NCBI GenBank assembly: GCA_963814955.1 | Contig: CAWFEX010000012.1 | Coordinates: 275,696 to 339,695 of the forward strand | Direction: 5' to 3' | From: DATCJA01 sp963814955 | GTDB lineage: Bacteria > Acidobacteriota > Vicinamibacteria > Vicinamibacterales > UBA2999 | Length of the DNA stretch: 64,000 bases | Shown here: positions 1 to 6,563 of the stretch, one piece after another | Numbering within the stretch: the first letter of the stretch is position 1 | Layout of the letters: the number at the start of each line of letters is the position of its first letter | Made by a program: the position numbers and the translations under genes | The notes under the pieces: model-generated | Told to the model about the DNA's origin: nothing | Databases searched by the model: none | Seen by the model: the letters and a program-made list of their open reading frames with translations, nothing else

Positions 1-957
1 ATCATCGAAGGATGCAACGACTACTGCGCGTTCTGCGTAGTGCCGTACACGCGCGGCCACGAACGAATGCGCGCCAGGGCCGACATCCTGGCAGACGTTC
101 GTCACGCGGTCGAGACCGGACACCGCGAAGTCCAGCTGCTGGGCCAGATCGTCAATCACTACCAGGCGCCGGACGATCCGGCCTGCGACTTCGCCGGACT
201 GCTGGCCGACGTGCACGACATCGCCGGCGTCGAGCGAATCCGTTTTGCCAGCCCTCATCCGCGGCATACGAGCGCGCGCCTCATCGAGATGGTTCGCAGC
301 CTCCCGAAAGTGTGCAAGCACATGCATCTGCCCGTGCAGTCCGGGTCGACCCGAGTGCTCAACGCGATGCGGCGGCGTCATACTCGGGAGGCGTACCTCG
401 ATCTGGTGGCGCGCATACGGGAAGCCATTCCGGACGTCGCCTTATCGACCGATATGATTGTTGGCTTTCCCGGCGAAACGTCGGCAGACTTCGAGCAGAC
501 GCTGTCGCTCGTCGAGACGGTGAGATATCACAGCATGTTTTCGTTCAAGTACTCGGAGCGTCCGAATACGCTGGCATCGCGACGGATGCCGGATGATGTC
601 AGTGCGGAGGACAAGACCGCGCGCATCATGGCGCTTCAAGCGCTGCAGCGTGAAATCCAGACGGCGATTCACGAGCGGATGGTGGGCGGCACGTGCGCGG
701 TGCTGGTGGACGCGACGAGCCGGCGCCGCGACGGTGAGATCTCGGGCCGGACCGAGGGCAATACGGTCGTGAACTTTCCGGTTCCGGCGGGAACGCCGGC
801 GGAATGGCTCGGGCGGACCGTCCGGGTCACCATTCGCCGCGCCGGTCCGAACAGCGTGTGGGGACAACCCGCTCCGCAGCCAGGGGCGCAGCTTTTGCGT
901 AGCCTGGAGAAGTTTGACGTGTCTTGGGATCACGCGAGAGGCAGCGATGCAGATTGA
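1..957 (+). CDS. miaB: tRNA-2-methylthio-N6-dimethylallyladenosine synthase, 5' truncated
   Basis: The window opens inside this gene, so its N-terminal domain lies upstream. The reading frame starts with IIEGCNDYCAFCVVPYTRG, which carries the radical-SAM CxxxCxxC cluster motif of MiaB within the first 12 residues. The radical SAM barrel follows (LPVQSGS, STDMIVGFPGET), and the C-terminus looks like a TRAM RNA-binding domain (about residues 225-285). MiaB transfers a methylthio group to i6A37 of tRNAs reading UNN codons, using two Fe-S clusters and SAM. The stop overlaps the start of the next gene by 11 bases, which suggests translational coupling. RimO is the closest alternative, but the VVPYTRG signature favours MiaB. 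Confidence 0.93.
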   Translation: MIEGCNDYCAFCVVPYTRGHERMRARADILADVRHAVETGHREVQLLGQIVNHYQAPDDPACDFAGLLADVHDIAGVERIRFASPHPRHTSARLIEMVRSLPKVCKHMHLPVQSGSTRVLNAMRRRHTREAYLDLVARIREAIPDVALSTDMIVGFPGETSADFEQTLSLVETVRYHSMFSFKYSERPNTLASRRMPDDVSAEDKTARIMALQALQREIQTAIHERMVGGTCAVLVDATSRRRDGEISGRTEGNTVVNFPVPAGTPAEWLGRTVRVTIRRAGPNSVWGQPAPQPGAQLLRSLEKFDVSWDHARGSDAD

Positions 958-1431
958 AATGACCATCAAGGGGCTGATGGTGGACCCCATCACCAACATG
1001 CCGATCGTGATCCTCAAGGACAAGGGGGAGAGCGTGTGCTGCCTATCTGGGTGGGCATCTTCGAAGCGAACGCCATCGCGCTCCAGATGGAGAACATCGC
1101 CACGCCGAGACCCATGACGCACGACTTGCTCCGGAACGTCATCATCGATCTGGAAGGCAGCGTCGAGCGTGTCGTGGTGTCGGACCTGAAGGACAACACG
1201 TTTTACGCGATCATTCATCTCACCGTGCGCGGCGAGCGCGTCGTCATCGATGCGCGGCCGAGCGACGCGATTGCGCTCGCGCTGCGGACGCGGTCGCCGA
1301 TCCTGGTCGAGGAAACCGTCATCGACAATGCGAAGACCGTGGACTTCGCGTCGGAGCGCGCCGACAGCGATCGGCTGCAGAAGTGGCTGGAGAGTCTCGA
1401 TCCCGAGGAGCTCGGGAAGTACAAGATGTAA
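947..1431 (+). CDS. DUF151 bifunctional nuclease family protein, one frameshift
   Basis: The protein starts MQIEMTIKGLMVDP at 947 and, after a frame change, continues with VLPIWVGIFEANAIALQ to a stop at 1431. This is the classic DUF151 (bifunctional RNase/DNase-like) N-terminal sequence, and the total of about 161 residues fits the family. The shift falls at about 1024-1028, where a run of five G would need a sixth to keep the frame (K-G-G-E-R-V-L-P). It is therefore most likely a homopolymer indel rather than a dead gene. The start overlaps the end of miaB, an arrangement I would expect to be an operon. The biochemical role of bacterial DUF151 proteins is poorly defined. Confidence 0.82.
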
Positions 1432-1830
1432 CCAGGTGGCAGCTGGCAGGCGGGAGTCGTCGGTAGCCCTCGGCCGGATTTCCTGGCACGCATGACCAAT
1501 CGTCGTCAGCACTAACGATCGGTTGCCAACTGAGTACGAGCTACCGCGCACCAACGACCAGCTGAATGTCGGCCGGCCGACAATGCTCCAGCGTCAGACA
1601 AGCGTAAGCCTCGCGCACGGGCCAGTCGCCAATCCGATCGCAGATCACGGAGCGACCGTCTGCCGGCTACCGACGACCACCTAACGACGACCACCGACGA
1701 CCACCTTCCACCCAGGGTGCTCGCCCTATTTGCGACGCGAGGCAGTAAATCGCGACTTGTGACTTGATCTCCCACTACACTATCCCTAGAATGGGCGCGT
1801 CACTCCTCCACAACATATACGTCCAGGGAC
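1432..1830. other. intergenic region with micro-repeats and the parA promoter
   Basis: No gene is supported in these 399 bases. They hold three copies of the 11-mer CGACGACCACC (1671, 1685 and 1695) and, at the 3' end, a good sigma70-like promoter for parA. Short frames on both strands here match nothing recognisable. Confidence 0.6.
1764..1792 (+). promoter_or_regulatory. putative sigma70 promoter of parAB
   Basis: A TTGATC box (1764-1769) and a TAGAAT box (1787-1792) are separated by exactly 17 bases, 38 bases ahead of the parA ATG. The -10 box matches the consensus at 5 of 6 positions. An AGGGA ribosome-binding site precedes the ATG. Confidence 0.5.
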
Positions 1831-2600
1831 ATGATCGTCGCCATCGCCAATCAAAAAGGCGGCGTGGGCAAGACCACGACAGCCGTCAACCTTGCCGCCG
1901 CGCTGGCGATGCGCGGGGCGAAAACTCTGCTCATTGACCTTGACCCGCAGGCCAACAGCAGCATCTCGTTCCTGGAGCATGGCGGAATCGCGCGAAGTAC
2001 ACGTACGACGCCATAATCGAGCCCACCTGTCAGCTCGCTGACGTCGTCCAGCCGACGACGCACCCGAATCTGTTCATCGCGCCGAGCCGCATCAGCCTGG
2101 CGAAGCTCGAAGCGCGGCTGGTGGGTGAGCTGGACGCGCACTTCAAGCTGAAAGACAAGATCGCTCAGCTGAACGGCTACAAACATATCGTCATCGACTG
2201 TCCGCCGGCGCTCGGGCTGCTGACGGTCAACGCGCTGGTCGCCGCCACGCATCTACTGATTCCGATTCAGTCGTCGTACTTCGCGCTGGAAGGGACCGAC
2301 GACCTGCTCGAGACGATCGAGAAGGTGCGGCAGCGGCCGAACCCGGCGCTGCGAATCCTCGGTGTGGTGATTACGATGCACGACAAGCGGACCGCGCTGG
2401 CGCGCGATATCCGCAAACAGATTCAGAAGGTCTTCGGCGGGAAGGTTTTCAAGACGGTGATTACGAAGAGCGTACGCCTGGAGGAGAGCCCGGCGTACAA
2501 GGAATCGATCTTTACGTTTGCGCCCGACTCGGTCGGCGCGACCGATTACTACAGCCTGTGCGAGGAGGTGATCGAACGTGTCGAAGCGCGGACTGCCTAA
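1831..2600 (+). CDS. parA: chromosome-partitioning ATPase ParA (Soj), one frameshift
   Basis: The N-terminus reads MIVAIANQKGGVGKTTTAVN, the deviant Walker A motif of ParA/Soj. It is followed by LLIDLDPQANSS and, downstream, by the HIVIDCPPALGLLT Walker B region. ParA dimers bind ATP and DNA and drive segregation of ParB-bound origins. The frame breaks near 1990, just after the EHGGI segment. It resumes one base out as KYTYDAIIEPTCQLADVV and runs to the stop at 2600. A single missing base explains this, and nothing else is disrupted, so an assembly indel is the likeliest cause. The 3' end overlaps parB by 23 bases. Confidence 0.9.
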
Positions 2601-3399
2601 CACGCTGCGAATGCGGCATGACGTGCACTACGTGGAGGCGCTGGCGGCGTCCGCCGGAACGCCAGTCGGGCGCCTAGTGCCAATCGACCTGCTCGACCCC
2701 AATCCGGACCAGCCGCGTCAGGTCATGGGTGATTTGTCGGAGCTCATTGCGTCCATCTCGGAGAAGGGCATCATCGAACCGCTCGTCGTCCGGCAGCGCG
2801 GGCCGCGTCTGCAGATCATCGCCGGTGAGCGCCGGTACCATGCGGCGGTGCAGGCCGGCCTCCGCGAGATTCCGATCGTCGAACGGCTGGCAAGCGACGC
2901 CGAGGTCATTGAGCTCGCCCTGATCGAGAACCTGCAGCGGAAGGACCTCACTGCATTTGAAGAAGCGGAGGCGCTCCAGCAGCTCGCGCAGCGGTGCCAC
3001 TACACGCACGAGGACATGGCGCGGCGGCTCGGCAAATCGCGCACGTCCATCACCGAATCGCTGGCGTTGAACAGCATGCCGAACGAGGTTCGGAACCTAT
3101 GTCGGCTGGCCGACATTACCTCGCGATCGACGCTCCTGCACATCGTCCGACAGGCGACACCAGAAAAGATGCTCGCGCTGGTCGAGAAGATGGCGGCTCA
3201 GGGTTCAGTGACGCGGCAGGATGCCCGGACGGAAACATCGAAGGCGAAGATGGCGCGCCCGCGTCCATTCATCTTCGCGTTCCGCGCGCCGACGAAGACC
3301 TTCCGCCTTCGTATGAGCTTCACGAAGAGCAAGGTCGACAAGTCGGAAATCATCGAAGCCCTGGAAAACATCATCCGCGAACTGAAGGCGGCGAAGTAG
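2578..3399 (+). CDS. parB: chromosome-partitioning protein ParB (Spo0J), full-length copy
   Basis: This 273-residue protein has the ParB N-terminal CTPase fold: a first box around LLDPNPDQPRQ, then a GERRYHAA box (about residue 83). A KorB-type helix-turn-helix follows (YTHEDMARRLGKSRTSITE, about 141-160), and the short C-terminal domain ends in IIEALENIIRELKAAK. ParB loads on parS as a CTP-dependent clamp and stimulates ParA. The gene overlaps the end of parA, as is typical. A linker at about residues 206-225 lies between two 10-base direct repeats (GAAGATGGCG at 3186 and 3246), and that linker is missing from the downstream partial copy. No canonical parS site was found nearby. Confidence 0.94.
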   Translation: MSKRGLPNTLRMRHDVHYVEALAASAGTPVGRLVPIDLLDPNPDQPRQVMGDLSELIASISEKGIIEPLVVRQRGPRLQIIAGERRYHAAVQAGLREIPIVERLASDAEVIELALIENLQRKDLTAFEEAEALQQLAQRCHYTHEDMARRLGKSRTSITESLALNSMPNEVRNLCRLADITSRSTLLHIVRQATPEKMLALVEKMAAQGSVTRQDARTETSKAKMARPRPFIFAFRAPTKTFRLRMSFTKSKVDKSEIIEALENIIRELKAAK

Positions 3400-3402
3400 C
3401 CA

Positions 3403-3416
3403 GGCGCACGTGCGCC
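3403..3416. repeat. perfect 14-bp palindrome centred on CACGTG after parB
   Basis: GGCGCACGTGCGCC begins four bases after the parB stop and is repeated at 3968-3981 in the duplicated copy. Its centre, CACGTG, equals the core of the parS consensus, but the flanks do not match. It could equally be a simple hairpin or a protein site. Confidence 0.4.
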
Positions 3417-3440
3417 GCCGATAGTCCGCACGCGTTGTAG

Positions 3441-3462
3441 GGGCCGACCTTCAGGTCGGCCC
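3441..3462 (+). repeat. GTAG-type palindromic hairpin, copy 1
   Basis: Preceded by GTAG (3438-3441, sharing a G), GGGCCGACCT-TC-AGGTCGGCCC forms a perfect 10-bp stem around a CTTCAG centre. Related elements lie at 4007-4026, 36847-36866 (opposite orientation) and 46483-46504. All are at gene ends, as REP-like elements or terminators would be. Confidence 0.7.
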
Positions 3463-3563
3463 GTCTCAGGTCGGCCCATCTGGTTGAGACCGAGGAAAAC
3501 GGCCATCGCGGGAACATCTTGGTAGCTGTGCGCCGCGTTCAGGCGCTAATGGCTGCGCGGCGA

Positions 3564-3591
3564 CGGACGTGAGCCCTCAATCCGGATGAAG
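3564..3591 (+). other. 28-bp junction patch identical to part of the GH57 gene
   Basis: These 28 bases sit exactly between the two parB duplicate copies. They match 4674-4701, inside the GH57 coding sequence (antisense to it), without a mismatch. The bases on both sides differ. It looks like templated filler DNA inserted when the duplication formed. Confidence 0.75.
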
Positions 3592-3964
3592 GGAGGCGCT
3601 CCAGCAGCTCGCGCAGCGGTGCCACTACACGCACGAGGACATGGCGCGGCGGCTCGGCAAATCGCGCACGTCCATCACCGAATCGCTGGCGTTGAACAGC
3701 ATGCCGAACGAGGTTCGGAACCTATGTCGGCTGGCCGACATTACCTCGCGATCGACGCTTCTGCACATCGTCCGACAGGCGACACCAGAAAAGATGCTCG
3801 CGCTGGTCGAGAAGATGGCGCGCCCGCGTCCATTCGTCTTCGCGTTCCGCGCGCCGACGAAGACCTTCCGCCTTCGTATGAGCTTCACGAAGCGCAAGGT
3901 CGACAAGTCGGAAATCATCGAAGCCCTGGAAAACATCATCCGCGAACTGAAGGCGGCGAAGTAG
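3592..3964 (+). pseudogene. truncated second copy of parB (helix-turn-helix and C-terminus)
   Basis: This is a 5'-truncated duplicate of parB. It begins mid-codon at the GAG-GCG-CTC of the EALQQL segment and runs in frame to the same TAG stop. An ATG at 3641 could start a 107-residue protein, MARRLGKSRTSITE, with half of the helix-turn-helix and the C-terminal dimerisation segment but no CTPase domain. Compared with intact ParB it lacks 20 residues (60 bases) between direct repeats GAAGATGGCG; one repeat remains at 3811-3820. It also has a few substitutions. There is no obvious promoter or ribosome-binding site. It is probably inert, although a short ParB C-terminal peptide could in principle form mixed dimers with full-length ParB. 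Confidence 0.8.
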
Positions 3965-4006
3965 CCAGGCGCACGTGCGCCGCCGATAGTCCGCACGCGT
4001 TGTAGG

Positions 4007-4026
4007 GGCCGACCTTCAGGTCGGCC
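4007..4026 (+). repeat. GTAG-type palindromic hairpin, copy 2
   Basis: GGCCGACCT-TC-AGGTCGGCC, a 9-bp perfect stem preceded by GTAGG, is the duplicate of the hairpin after parB. The bases just downstream (4027-4070) contain partial reiterations of GTCGGCCC and GTCTCA. From there to 4286 no gene is seen, only a short AT-rich stretch (about 4238-4280) that is unusual against the GC-rich background. Confidence 0.65.
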
Positions 4027-4286
4027 GTCTCAGGTCGCACGTCGGCCCGTCTCAAGTCGGCCCATCTGGTTGAGACCGAGGAAAACGGCCATCGCGGGAA
4101 CATCTTGGTAGCTGTGCGCCGCGTTCAGGCGCTATGGCTGCGCGACGAGGCATTCAGCCGTTCCAGAGAAGCGGGTCAGTGGTGTGGCCGTGCGGTGCGT
4201 GGAGGCCTAAGGGCGGGTCGGAAGCGTGGTTTCGGGCGTATTACGTTAGAGTCGCATAATATACGTTATGTTAACTAATATGGGTC

Positions 4287-6524
4287 TCACGCCGTCCAGC
4301 TTCGGGCCGGGAATGTCGAATCAGGCACCTCGAATTCGACTGGTCCCTGCCGCGGAAGATGTTCCATTTCCACGCCTCCCCGCGTAAGGGCAATCAGAAA
4401 GGCAACGCGCGTAAGCGCGGCGGCCTGCAGACAGCGGAACGGGATCTCGACTTCGAGAATCTCGCCGGCGGCCGCCTTCAGATCGCTGCAGGCGTCACGA
4501 TGCCAGCCATCGGCCCGTCGGACTTCCAGATGCGAGTCCACTCCTGAGAGCCTGCCTGGCTGGGACCGGGTTCCGTCCGGAACCGTCGCCCGGTGCACCA
4601 CAATCTGAACGCCAGCAGGCTTGAGGAATCGGACACGCAGCAGGTCGCCGTCGGCGTTGAAGAGGTCGTGGAGCGGACGTGAGCCCTCAATCCGGATGAA
4701 GAGCCGCTCGAGCGTGAAGCCGAACCCGATGACCTGGATGGCGTCGTTGCCATCACCCGATTTGTGCATCGTTGACGCACCAGTCGCGGTATCGACGCTC
4801 CCGGCTCCAATCCATTCGAAGTAGCTCGTCACCTCACCGTCGATCGTCGGTTCGATGAAACCGGTGGCCGGCTCAACGACGAGGGTCGATGGCTGTGTCG
4901 TGATGTTGGTGACAAAGAGCTCTTCCGGGATGGGCTGGTCCAGCGCTACGTAGACATTCCGCACGTGCCGTCTGAACAGGTCGTCGAACTGCGCGTCGTG
5001 ATCGGAGGAATGGTCGTCCCCGTACCACCAGAACCAGTCGCTCCCCTCGGCGATGAGCACTTCCTCACGCGCACGTGACAGCGCTAACGCGGAGGCTGCG
5101 GGGGCGGCGCTGTCGAGAGTACGCCGCGCTTCGGCAAGCTGACTCCAGGCTCGATGGTCGTCCGGATGGCCGATCCAGATGTAAAAGTCGCCGTTGATCC
5201 ACGATCCTGGGTGGATCGACGTCAGCGTCCTGCTCGGCGCGGCGCATGCCTCTGTCATCGTGACGGTCTGGATCTCAGGGTGTGCAGCCAGGCGGCCATA
5301 AAGCGCGCGCAGGAACGGGCGGCCTTGCCGGTCGTAATGCTCCCAGGCGTTCTCGCCATCGAGGACGATGAAAACGGTCGCCTCTTCCCCGCCGGTGCGC
5401 ACTTTATAGCGCCTGCCTGCCGTTACGAGGCGGTACACGAGGTCGTCCGCCGCACCTTCGGCAGACCACGATGCGTACGTGAAGCCGATCAGGTCGGACA
5501 GCGAGTGATCGCGAAATCCGCACGCGACCGGGCGACGGCCTCCGGCCACCGCGTACGGCTGATACAGCCGCTCAGCCTCGTCGATGTGTCCGTCGCCCGT
5601 CCGGCCCAGTGAAATTCCAAGCGAGCGCGCCAGAATTTCCTCGTCGGTCGCCATCCACGTGAAGCCCGCCTCGGCCACGAGCGGCACCATGTCATCAGAG
5701 ACGGACCCTTCCGATGGCCAGAGTCCACGCGGGCGATGCGCAAACAGCCGCTCGTGGAGCGCGACCGCACGCGCGAGCTGTTCGGCGGCGTCCTCCGGAC
5801 GACGAAAGCGCTCGCGTGGCATGCGGGAATGCGGATGAGCGCGAAGGTAGACGTCGGTATCGCATAGCAGCGGGAGAATCGGATGATAAAAAGGGGATGT
5901 CGACAGCTCCACCTGTCCCCGCGCTGCGGCCGCTGCGTACTCGGGAATCACCCTGTTCAGCAGCTCCAGCTCGACCTGCCGTAGTGTCGCCTTGTCTTCT
6001 TCCGTGAAACCGCGTTCTCTGGCCACGAGCGCGTGAATGCGCGGGTCCTCATCGTGGTACGACTGGTCGATCCACACAAGCTTGTGCCAGACCTGCAGAT
6101 CGCGAAAGTCCTGCACCGTGAAGTGGGACGCCTGGGAGTGTGCGCTGAGCCCTCCTCCCTCGTCGCGCCGCTCCAGCAGCTCGCGATATCGCGGGTGCGT
6201 ATCGATCATCCGCGGCCGCTGCGCGTGGAAGAAGTTCTCGATGCAGAACGCGCGTTCGTCATCGGTCAGCTGGTCCGCCGGCTTCAGCCCGAGATCGAGG
6301 TGCCGATCACGGGCGTCATTGCGGGCGTAGGCCTCGAGTTGCACCAGCAGGGACGGAACGAGGTTGAACGTCACCCTTGTCGTGGGAAACTCCCTCAGCA
6401 GCGCGACCATGCCCCAGTAGTCCTTGAGGGCGTGCAGCCGGACCCATGGCAGCACGTGCTCCCCCGTCAGGATGTCCTGGTAGAACGGCTGGTGCATGTG
6501 CCAGACGAGCGCGACGCGGGTCAT
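4287..6524 (-). CDS. glycoside hydrolase family 57 (alpha-amylase/amylopullulanase type)
   Basis: This 745-residue protein starts MTRVALVWHMHQPFYQD, the first conserved GH57 region, where the HxH pair lies near residues 9-11. Later regions are visible: GLWPSEGS (about residue 270, predicted nucleophile Glu) and IVLDGENAWEHY (about 388, predicted acid/base Asp). The rest resembles COG1449-type alpha-amylase/alpha-mannosidase proteins. GH57 enzymes act on alpha-1,4 or alpha-1,6 glucans, and here glycogen or maltodextrin metabolism is the most likely role. No signal peptide is seen, so a cytoplasmic location is inferred. The gene is divergent from lptFG, with only 39 bases between the starts. 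A 28-base piece of it is copied at the parB duplication junction. Confidence 0.88.
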   Translation of the reverse strand: MTRVALVWHMHQPFYQDILTGEHVLPWVRLHALKDYWGMVALLREFPTTRVTFNLVPSLLVQLEAYARNDARDRHLDLGLKPADQLTDDERAFCIENFFHAQRPRMIDTHPRYRELLERRDEGGGLSAHSQASHFTVQDFRDLQVWHKLVWIDQSYHDEDPRIHALVARERGFTEEDKATLRQVELELLNRVIPEYAAAAARGQVELSTSPFYHPILPLLCDTDVYLRAHPHSRMPRERFRRPEDAAEQLARAVALHERLFAHRPRGLWPSEGSVSDDMVPLVAEAGFTWMATDEEILARSLGISLGRTGDGHIDEAERLYQPYAVAGGRRPVACGFRDHSLSDLIGFTYASWSAEGAADDLVYRLVTAGRRYKVRTGGEEATVFIVLDGENAWEHYDRQGRPFLRALYGRLAAHPEIQTVTMTEACAAPSRTLTSIHPGSWINGDFYIWIGHPDDHRAWSQLAEARRTLDSAAPAASALALSRAREEVLIAEGSDWFWWYGDDHSSDHDAQFDDLFRRHVRNVYVALDQPIPEELFVTNITTQPSTLVVEPATGFIEPTIDGEVTSYFEWIGAGSVDTATGASTMHKSGDGNDAIQVIGFGFTLERLFIRIEGSRPLHDLFNADGDLLRVRFLKPAGVQIVVHRATVPDGTRSQPGRLSGVDSHLEVRRADGWHRDACSDLKAAAGEILEVEIPFRCLQAAALTRVAFLIALTRGGVEMEHLPRQGPVEFEVPDSTFPARSWTA

Positions 6525-6563
6525 AATGAAACGACTCGGAACCGGCGATAAGGGATCGAAAAC

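Larger units (their letters stand above)
2967..3560 (+). repeat. parB 3'-half direct duplication, copy A (inside intact parB)
   Basis: This segment covers the last two thirds of parB, its downstream palindrome and hairpin, and about 100 further bases. It recurs at 3592-4144 with only a handful of substitutions, one 60-base deletion and small differences in the hairpin region. The near-identity means the duplication is recent. Confidence 0.9.
3592..4144 (+). repeat. parB 3'-half direct duplication, copy B
   Basis: This is the second copy of the segment at 2967-3560, offset by 625 bases at its start. It continues through the post-parB palindrome and hairpin to the GGCTGCGCG shared by both copies. 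The sequence after 4144 is probably the original flank of parB. Confidence 0.88.

Noticed and set aside
442..1554. 370-residue open frame antisense to miaB and DUF151
   Set aside because: The plus strand encodes conserved miaB and DUF151 sequence over the same stretch, and the minus translation resembles nothing.
1671..1705. Possible CRISPR or VNTR made of CGACGACCACC units
   Set aside because: Only three short units with irregular spacing and no spacer-like unique segments. It is simple low-complexity intergenic DNA.
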